From CBDFLA01 sp965248915 (GTDB lineage Bacteria > Pseudomonadota > Alphaproteobacteria > M2410): a stretch of DNA of 64,000 nt. The stretch covers positions 2,046,001-2,110,000 of the forward strand of contig OZ252216.1 of the NCBI GenBank assembly GCA_965248915.1. Direction: 5' to 3'. The notes under the pieces were generated by a model. The model saw only the letters and a list, made by a program, of their open reading frames with translations, made no database searches and was not told the origin of the DNA. The number at the start of each line of letters is the position of its first letter. Within the stretch, counting starts at the first letter, position 1. Of this stretch, positions 25,538 to 34,662 are shown in pieces. A program made the translations under genes and the position numbers.

Positions 25538-27027
25538 TTCGCCACCCCACAGGAATCATCCTGAAACCCGCGAACTCTGTTCTTTAGGGTGTTGTTTCCA
25601 ATTTCATTGAAAAGAGTTTCCGCGTCCTGCCAATGCTGACAGGCCATTGATTGATTTCCTCTGTTTTCCTCAAATATACCCAACTTTAGATAGCTAAGTC
25701 CCATCCCCCTTTTGTTTCCAAGGGCTCGATATACTTTGAGACTACCATCAGCGTAACCAACCGCTTTCTCCCATTCGTCCGCATCATTGTGTATGACACC
25801 AATAACGCCCAACAAACGCGCAACGCCCTCTGGAATTTCCAATTCCTGGTAAGCCGCCAGACTTCGGCTCGCATAGTCATATGCCACCTGCAAGTTGCCA
25901 TTTCTTCTCTCGTGGTTTGCGAGATTCCCCAAATTACGGGCAGTCAAAGCAGCCAACCCTAAGCTCTTCGAAAGAGTAAGAGACTCTTGTGTGTATTTCA
26001 CAGCAAGTTCAAATTCGCCTCTGTCGGCAGCATTTGCACCGAGATTACTGATGGCATTTGCAGCGGACTCCTGGTCGTTTATCTCATTGTAAATTTCAAG
26101 GCTTTCAAGATATCTCACCCGTGCGCCATCATGATCCCCTAGGTAGCTCAACAATATTCCCAGGTCCTCGGTAATGCCCGCCACTCGGCGCCGGTCGTCA
26201 CTTTCCTGAAACATGGCAAGACTGCGATTGAGTTGATTGTTCGCCAATTCAAAGTTGCCAATGTCCATGTTGATACCACCCAAACCTTTCAGCGCAAGCG
26301 CCTGCCATTTCTCATCACTTACGCCGGCCTGGTCGAGCATTATCTCAAATTGCTCGCTGGCATCCTGGTGATCGCCCCGACGTTTCAACAACACAGCCAG
26401 CCAATATCTCGCCTCCAGATCATCTTGATTCAACTTTAGCGAAGCTATAAACGACTTCGTCGAGAACTCCGAATTCTTCCAAAAAGACAATGCCCCAATT
26501 GTTTTGTATGTGCGTGCCGCCTTCTTCTCGAGCTCCTCGACAGCATCGACTTGATCTTGCGCCAAATTTGACAGCTCTCGAAAGGCACGGTCCGCGCGGC
26601 TCTCATCGTCCGAAACCGCGTCCTCTAGCAACCGTGCTTCCTTGTTCGATGCCGTTTCCAAGAAATCTTCGAGTTCAGCGGCAAACGATTGTTGGGTCTG
26701 GGACGAAAGCTCTGGCCCTTGCGTTTCGACTTTCGTCAAGATCGTTTCTAGGATCTTTGCACTATCGACACTCTGTTCTTGACTAATCCACAAACCGATC
26801 AGTGCAACAATGAACGAACCAAGACCGCCGAGCACCATGTTGAAAGTATCAAACCGAAACTTGGGTTTGAGTTTCGAGAGACCTTGCCGAATGAGTTGAA
26901 ATGCCGATGGTTCAGAAACGTTTGGCGCGCCTTGTTCTGGCGTCGAGTTTCCAGCAATGGATTCGTCAGCATCACTTTGTGGAGTATCAGATTCAGTATC
27001 TTTTTCGATCATGTCAATGGTTCGCAT
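25534..27027 (-). CDS. Membrane-anchored TPR protein
   Basis: This 497-residue protein has an acidic disordered N-terminus (1 to about 45), one membrane segment at about 62-82 (FNMVLGGLGSFIVALIGLWIS), a coiled-coil region to about 170 (TQQSFAAELEDFLETASNKEARLLEDA), and then at least eight TPR units. The later ones are of the long LGN/Rapsyn type, such as GITEDLGILLSYLGDHDGARVRYLESLEIYNEI and AISNLGANAADRGEFELAVKYTQESLTLSKSL. It is a likely scaffold on the inner membrane. No enzymatic domain is fused. A TTG lies directly before the chosen ATG. Confidence 0.8.
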   Translation of the reverse strand: MRTIDMIEKDTESDTPQSDADESIAGNSTPEQGAPNVSEPSAFQLIRQGLSKLKPKFRFDTFNMVLGGLGSFIVALIGLWISQEQSVDSAKILETILTKVETQGPELSSQTQQSFAAELEDFLETASNKEARLLEDAVSDDESRADRAFRELSNLAQDQVDAVEELEKKAARTYKTIGALSFWKNSEFSTKSFIASLKLNQDDLEARYWLAVLLKRRGDHQDASEQFEIMLDQAGVSDEKWQALALKGLGGINMDIGNFELANNQLNRSLAMFQESDDRRRVAGITEDLGILLSYLGDHDGARVRYLESLEIYNEINDQESAANAISNLGANAADRGEFELAVKYTQESLTLSKSLGLAALTARNLGNLANHERRNGNLQVAYDYASRSLAAYQELEIPEGVARLLGVIGVIHNDADEWEKAVGYADGSLKVYRALGNKRGMGLSYLKLGIFEENRGNQSMACQHWQDAETLFNEIGNNTLKNRVRGFQDDSCGVAN

Positions 27028-27215
27028 CAATTGCTTGCGTTCAAATCAACTACCTATCCCTACGCCCAACACCTCATCAAGACAATTGGGTTCTTAGAAC
27101 TCACGGTATGGCAAACCCGGAACCGACAAATTCCGCGCCTCCCCACGCCATTGTAATAGTGGCGACACGTAACGAAAGAGCAACAACATCTGCAAGTCGC
27201 AGAAAACCAGTCGGA

Positions 27216-27785
27216 CTACGAAGAATCTCTCTTGTACTCAGCCCGTACCGCCAAGGCCTCTTGGCCATCTGGTGTGATGTTGTAAACCTCCATCACCATT
27301 GAGTCTTCACCCACAAGATTGAACTGAGTGCGCCACCCCCAATCAGGCCCTTCACCACCGCTGTAGCTGCCAAGCACCACCAACTTGCCCTCATCGGAAA
27401 ACGAACCTTCGCACCTCATTGTCGCAGGCTGTTGATGCCAACTATCTCCCCATGTAGCCGTTACGTGATCTGACGGGCCTTCAAAGAGAAAAACTCCGGA
27501 CTGTGGTTTTTCTTTCCAAACCCAATCATATGACATCACGGCATAAGCTCCATTGCCCTCAACCGACACATGTGCGTTCGATTGCGACACTTGCACCTCC
27601 GCACCCGGATGAAGCCACAAACGATAGGTTCCAGACCAATCGCCGGTCATACTTGAAAGGAAATTTGAAAAGTCCGTCATTCGTTCCTCCTGTTCGCTCA
27701 AATAGGTCTGTTCTTCTGAATACGCGGTCGTAGCCCACCCAGAAATGAAAAAGAACCCCAAACAAAACGCAAGAACAATCCTCAA
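27216..27785 (-). CDS. Secreted DUF1579-like protein
   Basis: The 189-residue protein has a signal peptide (MRIVLAFCLGFFFISGWATTAYSEE) and a beta-rich domain with FLSSMTGDWSGTYRLWLHPGAEVQVSQSNAHVSVEGNGAYAVMSYDWVWKEKPQSGVFLF and DWGWRTQFNLVGEDSMVMEVYNITPDGQEALAVRAEYKR. The pattern (GDWSGTY..., ...Y, ...W) resembles the lipocalin-like DUF1579 group. The start is a TTG, well supported by AGGAGG five bases upstream. It lies just downstream of the DUF3604 gene on the same strand. Confidence 0.6.
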   Translation of the reverse strand: MRIVLAFCLGFFFISGWATTAYSEEQTYLSEQEERMTDFSNFLSSMTGDWSGTYRLWLHPGAEVQVSQSNAHVSVEGNGAYAVMSYDWVWKEKPQSGVFLFEGPSDHVTATWGDSWHQQPATMRCEGSFSDEGKLVVLGSYSGGEGPDWGWRTQFNLVGEDSMVMEVYNITPDGQEALAVRAEYKRDSS

Positions 27786-27857
27786 AACGGCCTCCTCACT
27801 AATGGCACATCGAACGAAATTTGTTGATCAAGACAATATCCGATTTTTCTCTTGCTG

Positions 27858-29792
27858 TCATTTGTTGCCCTTGATCCAAATCGGCGATGACCAAGCCATC
27901 TCCGTCACCGTTGCCGGCACGTTTGCCGGTGGTTCTTGACCTAACCGCAAACCGTCATAGGTCGACCAACGACATGTTGGGTTCTGAATGACCCGAACAT
28001 AATAGAAGGCATCCTGATCCGTGCGATAACTTGGATCGGTCCATATGGTTTTCAATTCATCTTCGCCAACCTCATTGTCAAATGCACAAGTCGCAAGGTC
28101 AACGTTGGCCTTTGTTGCCTCGCATCGATGGGTGCCACTGGTTGCCGTCCTTCCGTCGCTGCACAGGATGTCAAAGACCTGTTCTTTACCTTCCCCATTT
28201 TCACGCCAACCCTTGACGATTTGAATGCGGTCGAGGGGAGCGTCAAGCAGGTCTCTTTGCGCCCACACTATGAAACTCGGCTTCCGATCAGCCTTGGCTT
28301 GAAGTGTACCTCCCATCGCCACACCATTGGCATAACCTTGGAAAACCATGTCCTCCGCATCAATCAATTCGTCTTCGTAATTCAGACCGCCGAAGAACCG
28401 AAGTCGGATTCGGGTGCCACTCGTGGCATAGACTTCTTTGCGCCTCATCGAGGCAAACAGCGAATCGCGCGTGTTTTCCTCCGCCCAAACCGCAGCAAGA
28501 CCGCCTGGATTGTTCCTGATCCTCGCATACGGCCCCTTCTGGCCTTTTTTTAAACGATGGCGCGCCGGCGCGGTGAAATATCCAGAAGCACCGCGAGCGT
28601 CCCATTCCTCCGTATCGCCGGGATTGGAATTGTGCGTATCGGTACTTCCGATCATGCCGAAGTCGAGAGGGTTAAAGCCGAGTTCTTCTTGAAGTTCCAA
28701 CCCTATCTTCAAGCCGTCCCGCGCCATCGAGGTCTCAAAGATACATTTGGTTTCTTGCCCCTCTTCGCAGCGCGCGAAGAATTGCTCAAAACCGCACTCC
28801 TCGTCAGACGTCCCGAAACCGAGAGCGCACTCCGAATTGCCTTTAATCTGGAACATTTCCACGAGAGGTTCCCAACGGTCGCGCATTCTCCAATCGTCAA
28901 TCGTATATTCGTCCCCGTCGACGGTGTGGCTGGTGAACGCTAGCCCCCAGGACTTGTTGGGATTGTGCGGGATGGTCAAGAACTCGCAGGGATCGGCGCA
29001 AGTGTCCGACAGTTGTTTCCACAAATCCAGCTCGGTCAAAGCATCGAAGGCCGAAACCGCGTAAGCCGGAACGTTCGCGTTGCGAAAGATCACATTGCGG
29101 TGGATCTTGCCCCGGTCCGGCAACGGTGGCGAATATTCATAGGCAACGAATGTGGTAAACTTGCCAGGTTCGTTGTGCCGTTCTGCCGCACTGGCGATGT
29201 TTTTCCAAGTTTGCTGAGAATAAAATCTTTCCCTCTCCCGATCCTTTAACGTTTCGCCAAGAAGTGACACTGGCGGCCGCTTTTCCCCTTCGCGGCGCAA
29301 ATACATATACAGCTTAGAGTCCGGGTACTCTAAGCGACCACACAAATCGCCCATCGCACTTCCGGACGCCGCCGCATGACACGCCTCATGCATCCCGAAT
29401 CCTTCTGCATGGTCGGTCATGGCTGCAAAATCCAACGGCCGCGTCAATTGCATAACTTCGCCGACGATATTTTCGACCGCCTCACCCTTAGCAACTCTAT
29501 AAGAATCGTCGACGGTCAAACGATTGCCGGAAATATTGCTATCGAACGAAAGGTTGGAATGCGCATGCAAATCGCCGAAATAAACGTTGCGCAACGGGTT
29601 CGTATCCGGCGTTTCGGCTGGGCGTGGGGCGGGCACCTTGAACGCCGTCTCATCTTGGGCTGCCGCATCCGCGCGCCTTTGCGCAATCTCATCTTCGCTT
29701 AGATAGGGAGAAGAAAGGCGCGATTGTATGAAAAAATATCCAAGCGCAATTGCAGCAACCACAATCAACCCGGCCCATGTGTACCAGCGCAT
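27858..29792 (-). CDS. DUF3604 protein, PHP-like putative metal-dependent hydrolase
   Basis: This 644-residue protein has an N-terminal membrane anchor or signal (WAGLIVVAAIALGYFFIQS) and the DUF3604 domain over the rest. Hallmarks are NPLRNVYFGDLHAHSNLSFDSNI (metal-binding His pair as in PHP phosphoesterases), DFAAMTDHAEGFGMHEAC, TFVAYEYSP, LTIPHNPNKSWG, and GFNPLDFGMIGSTDTHNSNPG, then GASGYFTAP and SLFASMRRKEVYATSGTRIRLRFFGG. The last ~150 residues carry Cys pairs, consistent with export. The substrate is unknown. GGGAGGACGG precedes the ATG. Confidence 0.88.
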   Translation of the reverse strand: MRWYTWAGLIVVAAIALGYFFIQSRLSSPYLSEDEIAQRRADAAAQDETAFKVPAPRPAETPDTNPLRNVYFGDLHAHSNLSFDSNISGNRLTVDDSYRVAKGEAVENIVGEVMQLTRPLDFAAMTDHAEGFGMHEACHAAASGSAMGDLCGRLEYPDSKLYMYLRREGEKRPPVSLLGETLKDRERERFYSQQTWKNIASAAERHNEPGKFTTFVAYEYSPPLPDRGKIHRNVIFRNANVPAYAVSAFDALTELDLWKQLSDTCADPCEFLTIPHNPNKSWGLAFTSHTVDGDEYTIDDWRMRDRWEPLVEMFQIKGNSECALGFGTSDEECGFEQFFARCEEGQETKCIFETSMARDGLKIGLELQEELGFNPLDFGMIGSTDTHNSNPGDTEEWDARGASGYFTAPARHRLKKGQKGPYARIRNNPGGLAAVWAEENTRDSLFASMRRKEVYATSGTRIRLRFFGGLNYEDELIDAEDMVFQGYANGVAMGGTLQAKADRKPSFIVWAQRDLLDAPLDRIQIVKGWRENGEGKEQVFDILCSDGRTATSGTHRCEATKANVDLATCAFDNEVGEDELKTIWTDPSYRTDQDAFYYVRVIQNPTCRWSTYDGLRLGQEPPANVPATVTEMAWSSPIWIKGNK

Positions 29793-29862
29793 ACCGTCCT
29801 CCCGCCGTTGTTTTTGAAACTAAAGCATAAGGCTCGCGCAATTGCACGGCGTTTCCAGAGGG

Positions 29863-30597
29863 TCACGCTTGCTTGCAGTAAAGGGAAACATGCATTTTGC
29901 TGTCGGCCGTATAGGCACTTTTGTCCCATCCGCCCCAGCGGTTTTCTAACGCGAACCCGGCCAGCTGCGCCATAAGGTCGATCTCCGCCGGCCAAGCATA
30001 ACGCATAGGCAGCGGGATCATTTTAACCCCGTCCTCGCTCATGCGAATGTTCTGGTAGTTGATGACTTGTGAAACTGGACCGTGCACCGACACCTCAAGA
30101 ACCGCTGACCCAATTCCCACATGTCGTGGTCTCACATGATAGCCGGCGGCCAGTCTCTCGTGATCTGGAACGAAGGCCTCGACCAAAAACGCGCCGTCCG
30201 TGCCAAGACACCGAGACACATTGGCAAAACACGCCACCTGATCTTTTTGGCTTGTGAGATTGAACAGGGTGTTGAAAATCAAAAATGCGAAATCGAAAGG
30301 GCCTTCGATATCGAAGTCCGCCATGTCGGCGATGGTCACGGGGATCTCGTCGCCGCCAGGTTTTTCCTTGAGTTTCGAGACCATCTCCACTGAGGCATCC
30401 ATGCCCTCAATGTCGATACCCCTCTCGGCGAGCGGCAAGGCGACCCGGCCCGTGCCAATGGCAAGCTCAAGGGCCCGCCCCTCACCAATCAATCTAGCAA
30501 GGAGCGCAACCGCCTCATCGGTCGTGCCCGGATCGTGCAACAAATCATAGTCTTCGGCGTTCAGCTCGCCAAAGGTGGAAGGACCATAGTTTTTCAA
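29863..30597 (-). CDS. Class I SAM-dependent methyltransferase
   Basis: A 244-residue methyltransferase with motif I ALELAIGTGRVALPLAERGIDIEGMDASVEMVSKLKEK, motif II-like VTIADMADFDIEGPFDFAFLIFNTLFNL, and a C-terminal substrate-binding part. The family resembles small-molecule methyltransferases; the substrate is not shown. The start is a TTG with GAGG eight bases upstream; no better start exists in frame. It follows the SDR gene on the same strand by 16 bp, so the two are probably cotranscribed. Confidence 0.8.
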   Translation of the reverse strand: MKNYGPSTFGELNAEDYDLLHDPGTTDEAVALLARLIGEGRALELAIGTGRVALPLAERGIDIEGMDASVEMVSKLKEKPGGDEIPVTIADMADFDIEGPFDFAFLIFNTLFNLTSQKDQVACFANVSRCLGTDGAFLVEAFVPDHERLAAGYHVRPRHVGIGSAVLEVSVHGPVSQVINYQNIRMSEDGVKMIPLPMRYAWPAEIDLMAQLAGFALENRWGGWDKSAYTADSKMHVSLYCKQA

Positions 30598-30613
30598 TCC
30601 AACATCCTCGAAA

Positions 30614-31435
30614 TTAGAGGTTCATATTCTTAGGCGGCCGTATCACCAGCTCCTCAATATTGACATCAATTGGCTGCGTGACGAGATAGTAGACCGCATT
30701 GGCCACCTCTTGCGGATCGCCTACCAAAGTTGACAATTTGCTCTGAATTTCATCTAGAGCCTCTTTGGGAAATTTCCCGTCAGACCCTGGCTCGACATTT
30801 TCCATTCCGACCATCGCCACCATGCCTTTGATGAATTCTGGGTCCATATTACGCACGAAATTTGTCGCAAAGGCCCCAGGCATCACGCTGCTGACACGGA
30901 TGTTGTCGTCTTCCAACTCTGTACGCAGCGACGCATTGATGCAATTCACTGCGTGCTTGGTCGCGCCATAGACACCTGAGTCACGACGCAAGGCCGCGAT
31001 GCTTGAGATATTGACAATACGCCCCTCTGATTTGGTCGCGCGCATCGCCTTGACCGCCGACTGACACCCGACCAAGAGACCCAGAACATTGACCTCGAGC
31101 ATCCCACGCCAATCTTCCGGGTCGCCGTCAACTATTGGGTTTGTATTTCCAAAGCCCGCATTGTTGATCATAATGTCCAGCTTGTTGGCATGGGCTGCTG
31201 CGCTACTCACAAAACCTTGGACAGCTGCAACATCTCGCATATCGAAGGCAGAAAGGGTAGCACCCCCACCCGCTTCTTCAATCAGCTTCTTTGACGATTC
31301 CATCGGTTCAGTCGAGCGACCACACATGAAGACATGCGCCCCAGCCTTACCCAGTGTCTCGGCGATAGCTTGTCCAAACCCACTTGAGGCTCCAGTAACC
31401 GCAGCCACTCTTCCCCTTAGCACTTGTGTACCCAT
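30614..31435 (-). CDS. SDR-family oxidoreductase
   Basis: This 273-residue classical SDR has TGASSGFGQAIAETLG (cofactor), NNAGFGNTNPI, the catalytic Ser in IVNISSIAAL, and Tyr-x-x-x-Lys in VYGATKHAV. The tail TQPIDVNIEELVIRPPKNMN is typical of YdfG-like serine/3-hydroxy acid dehydrogenases. I chose ATG 31435 because AAAGGAGGA stands nine bases before it; the longer frame to 31480 adds nothing recognisable. The physiological substrate is unknown. Confidence 0.88.
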   Translation of the reverse strand: MGTQVLRGRVAAVTGASSGFGQAIAETLGKAGAHVFMCGRSTEPMESSKKLIEEAGGGATLSAFDMRDVAAVQGFVSSAAAHANKLDIMINNAGFGNTNPIVDGDPEDWRGMLEVNVLGLLVGCQSAVKAMRATKSEGRIVNISSIAALRRDSGVYGATKHAVNCINASLRTELEDDNIRVSSVMPGAFATNFVRNMDPEFIKGMVAMVGMENVEPGSDGKFPKEALDEIQSKLSTLVGDPQEVANAVYYLVTQPIDVNIEELVIRPPKNMNL

Positions 31436-31526
31436 GTCCAATCCTCCTTTTGTATATCTTTGCTTGCACAGACTATTCACCTAGAGGGAACCTGAGAAGG
31501 GTCAAGTGATTATCATGCAGTTGTTG

Positions 31527-32276
31527 TCACGAATTACTCGTTGCCAGAGACTGCAAAAACCGCAAGCTCCTGACCCCAAACCAGGTATACCCTTCCCCAT
31601 CCACCAGGGCGGTCGGAAATCCGAGCTTTGCGATTTCCTTGCGTCTATTTGCAAATGGGTAGGGTTCCGTCGAAAAAAGAAGGAGAGTCGTGGCCGGGTC
31701 AAACTGTGCAAGGTCAACCTCTGGGTATTTTTCTGATCGGCTCCACATCTTGTCGCCAAGCCCTAGATGATCGAAGATCGATCCGATAAAAGTCTCACGC
31801 GACACCGCCATCCAAGGCTTGCGCCAAATGAGATAGACAAATTGCTCCGGCTCTCGGGAAGGCCGTCTAATCCACTCCACCACGCCTGGCAAATCGCAAA
31901 GTGTATAAGATGGCAGGGACAAAGCTTGGAGATCGCGCCATTCTTGAGCCAGTTACGCAAGCGGCGCATTGTTGAGGCGGGTCGCCAACGCCTTCAATTC
32001 GACGATCAATCCGTCGATGTTCTCTACATGAGATGCATGAAATGGCAATGGCGAAGCGTCAGCCATTTCCTTCGTGTTTTCTTCTTTGTCGAGAAGAATG
32101 AGATCCGCACCGGTATCAGCAACCTCATTCCAGTCAATGTCTTTGGTGCCCCCAAGGACGGGAATAGTGGCCACACGGTCGCTTGGGTGAATACAGTACC
32201 CGGTGCGCCCGACAACATCGACACCACACTCAAGCAGCGTCTCTGTCCACGACGGCACCATCGAAATGACTTTCAA
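31527..32276 (-). pseudogene. Helical-backbone metal/cobalamin-type binding protein, broken by in-frame TAA
   Basis: A 250-codon gene is interrupted by one TAA at 31953-31955 (codon 108), and the same frame continues on both sides. Upstream it reads MKVISMVPSWTETLLECGVDVVGRTGYCIHP...TRLNNAPLA; after the stop it reads LAQEWRDLQALSLPSYTLCDLPGVVEWIRRP...VDGEGYTWFGVRSLRFLQSLA. Together they make a full-length BtuF/COG0614-like protein without a signal peptide. The TTG start has GGGGAGG ahead. Causes could be true inactivation, a sequencing error or readthrough. It follows apt on the same strand by 27 bp. Confidence 0.75.
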
Positions 32277-32303
32277 CCGCCCCTCCCCAGAAGCAATGGC
32301 AAA

Positions 32304-32837
32304 TCACTCACCTTCAAAATGACAGAGCGACAACACCTCTTTGCCCATGGCTTCAACGCGGGCTCGCCCGCCGAGGTCCGGCAAGTCGATCACGAACGAA
32401 CAGGCCACAACCTCCGCCCCAGCACGGTCCAACAATTTGATGGCCGCCTCGGCCGTACCGCCGGTGGCAATAAGGTCATCGACAAGAAGAACGCGCTGTC
32501 CTTTTTCCACAGCATCTTTGTGGATTTCGACTTCGTCCTTGCCATATTCGAGTTCGTACTCTTCAGCAAAGGTCTCCCATGGCAGTTTGCCCTTCTTACG
32601 AACCGGGATGAAACCAGCCCCAAGCTGGTGGGCGATCGCGCCGCCAAGAATGAAACCACGTGCTTCAATGCCAGCAACATGATCGATCTTCTTAGCGTCG
32701 TGCACCTGCACCATGGCATCAACGGCTTTGCGAAAGCCAATCGGGTCCGCCATCAAGGTTGTAATGTCGCGAAACATGATCCCTTTTTTTGGGTAATCCG
32801 GGATGGTGCGAATATAGGCTTTGATATCGACGTCCAT
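32304..32837 (-). CDS. apt: Adenine phosphoribosyltransferase
   Basis: Apt salvages adenine to AMP with PRPP. The 177-residue protein (from ATG 32837) shows [98 protein letters not shown] (PRPP loop). AAAGGA eleven bases ahead favours this ATG over the GTG at 32846. It lies directly after mtnP, which releases adenine from methylthioadenosine, so the pair forms an adenine salvage unit. Confidence 0.95.
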   Translation of the reverse strand: MDVDIKAYIRTIPDYPKKGIMFRDITTLMADPIGFRKAVDAMVQVHDAKKIDHVAGIEARGFILGGAIAHQLGAGFIPVRKKGKLPWETFAEEYELEYGKDEVEIHKDAVEKGQRVLLVDDLIATGGTAEAAIKLLDRAGAEVVACSFVIDLPDLGGRARVEAMGKEVLSLCHFEGE

Positions 32838-32845
32838 GGGTCTCA

Positions 32846-33721
32846 CTATCCTTTCAAAACACGGCCTGCGACCGCATCGAGCTTCGCTGCAACTTTTGGG
32901 TCTCGATGTTCCGGTTGGGTGATAACAGCTGTATCAAGAACTGTCTCAATGCCGAGCGGTGACGGCGTACGATTTGGGCCAAGTCGGGGCGCAACCGCTT
33001 TGATAAGTGCGCGTGCATTGTCAGCATTTTGATGCAAGACCCGGATGACATGCTCAACTTCCACATTGTCATGGTCAGGATGCCAGCAATCATAGTCGGT
33101 GACCATCGCTACTGTTGCATAAGGGATTTCTGCTTCCCGCGCGAGCTTCGCTTCCGGCATGTTGGTCATGCCAATCACATCACATCCCCATGAGCGGTAG
33201 AGTTCACTCTCCGCTAGGGACGAAAACTGCGGGCCTTCCATCGCCAGGTAGGTCCCGCCACGATGGTGAGACACACCGATCTCTTTAGCGGCAGCTTCCA
33301 GCGCATCTCCAAGCTTGGGACACACTGGGTGTCCCATAGAAACATGAACCACGAACCCAGGCCCGTAGAAACTTTTGTCGCGTAAGTGCGTGCGATCGAT
33401 GAACTGGTCGACAATAACGAATTTGCCAGGCGGCAGGTCTTCGCGAAAACTGCCACACGCCGACATCGACAAAATGTCTGTCACTCCGGCTCGTTTCATG
33501 GCATCGATGTTGGCGCGGTAATCAATGCTGGTCGGTGAATGAACATGCCCACGCCCATGACGCGGCAAGAACACCATCTCAACGCCCTCAAAGGTACCAA
33601 AGAATAGATCGTCGGAGGGCTCCCCCCACGGGCTCTTGATGGCCTCCCATCGCGTTTCCGTCAGCCCATCAATCTCATAGAGGCCACTGCCCCCGATAAT
33701 GCCAAGTTTGGTTTTCGTCAT
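32846..33721 (-). CDS. mtnP: S-methyl-5-prime-thioadenosine phosphorylase
   Basis: MtnP splits methylthioadenosine, a polyamine by-product, into adenine and methylthioribose 1-phosphate. The 291-residue protein begins with the phosphate-binding [11 protein letters not shown] and has [55 protein letters not shown], and [56 protein letters not shown]. The [13 protein letters not shown] segment and DYDCW place it in the MTAP rather than the PNP branch. apt follows directly and would use the adenine released. Confidence 0.95.
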   Translation of the reverse strand: MTKTKLGIIGGSGLYEIDGLTETRWEAIKSPWGEPSDDLFFGTFEGVEMVFLPRHGRGHVHSPTSIDYRANIDAMKRAGVTDILSMSACGSFREDLPPGKFVIVDQFIDRTHLRDKSFYGPGFVVHVSMGHPVCPKLGDALEAAAKEIGVSHHRGGTYLAMEGPQFSSLAESELYRSWGCDVIGMTNMPEAKLAREAEIPYATVAMVTDYDCWHPDHDNVEVEHVIRVLHQNADNARALIKAVAPRLGPNRTPSPLGIETVLDTAVITQPEHRDPKVAAKLDAVAGRVLKG

Positions 33722-33781
33722 TGAACGGATCCATACCTCCCAAAGTCAACCCGGCATGAGTACCACATTCGTTCTAGAATC

Positions 33782-33817
33782 AAAAAGGCCGCGTCGATCC
33801 TCCGAGGCGGCCTTTTT
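33782..33817 (-). terminator. Intrinsic terminator of the petABC operon
   Basis: AAAAAGGCCGC (33782-33792) and GCGGCCTTTTT (33807-33817) form a perfect 11-bp inverted repeat with a 14-base loop. The stem ends in a T-run on both strands, so it can work in either direction. It lies 18 bp beyond the petC stop, and the next minus-strand gene, mtnP, starts at 33721. Confidence 0.9.
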
Positions 33818-33834
33818 GTCATTGGTTAATGAAC

Positions 33835-34647
33835 CTAATGATCAACATCGCTCCAAACCCGGCGATAGCACCAGTACGTCAAGCCGGTCAGAATGAGCAG
33901 GAAGATCATCGAAGAAAAACCCGCCTTCTTGCGCTCATTGAGCCGTGGCTCAGCCGCCCACATCAAAAACTCGGCAACATCACGTGCTTCTTGCTCAATG
34001 GAGGCTTCGGTTCCGTCGGCGTACTCAACATCATCGCCCCACAATGGCTGTGCCATGGCCAACTGACCACCAGGGAATATTGGATTGTAGGTCAGGCCAT
34101 CGCCCACCTCGACACCTTCAGGCGCTTCATGTTCATAATTTATGAGCAAGTTGTAAATGTAATCAGGTCCGCTGTGACGTGCTTTGGCCATCAACGACAG
34201 ACCCGGAGGCAATGCCCCTGCGTTTGCAGCCAAAGCCGCATTCTCATTTGCGTAAGGCGCAACAAAATAGTCCGACGGTACAGCCGACCGCATCAGCGGA
34301 TACCCATCCGCATCCGTTGTCTCACCATACTCATCCGGCCCTGCGAAAACCTCATACTCTTTCGCAATGGCTTTAACCTCATCTTCTGAATAATGCGGGC
34401 CGCCCGCATCTCCGAGATTGCGATAGGCCAAAAGATCCATCCCGTGGCAGCCCGCACAAACCTCTTTGTAGACTTGATAACCGCGCCGAAGCGCTGCCTG
34501 GTCGTACTGCCCCATGAAGCCATCAAACGACCAGTGCTGGTGCTCGAGATGAACTTCACCACCAGCACCTTGAGCTGGATTGAAGGTCAGGGCCAAGCCT
34601 GCGGAGAGGCTGACGGCGGCGAGGATCGTTTTCATTTGTTTTTTCAT
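33835..34647 (-). CDS. petC: Cytochrome c1, bc1 complex
   Basis: The 270-residue protein has a signal peptide (MKKQMKTILAAVSLSAGLALTFNPAQG), the heme c motif CAGCH in YKEVCAGCHGMDLLAYRNLG, the cytochrome c1 Met region, and a C-terminal membrane anchor (KAGFSSMIFLLILTGLTYWCYRRVW). It passes electrons from the Rieske protein to soluble cytochrome c. ATG 34647 is favoured because GAGGGAC is 8 bases upstream; GTG 34662 overlaps the petB stop region. It is the last gene of petABC, and petC is separate from petB, not an fbcH fusion. Confidence 0.95.
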   Translation of the reverse strand: MKKQMKTILAAVSLSAGLALTFNPAQGAGGEVHLEHQHWSFDGFMGQYDQAALRRGYQVYKEVCAGCHGMDLLAYRNLGDAGGPHYSEDEVKAIAKEYEVFAGPDEYGETTDADGYPLMRSAVPSDYFVAPYANENAALAANAGALPPGLSLMAKARHSGPDYIYNLLINYEHEAPEGVEVGDGLTYNPIFPGGQLAMAQPLWGDDVEYADGTEASIEQEARDVAEFLMWAAEPRLNERKKAGFSSMIFLLILTGLTYWCYRRVWSDVDH

Positions 34648-34662
34648 GTCCATGTCCCTCAC

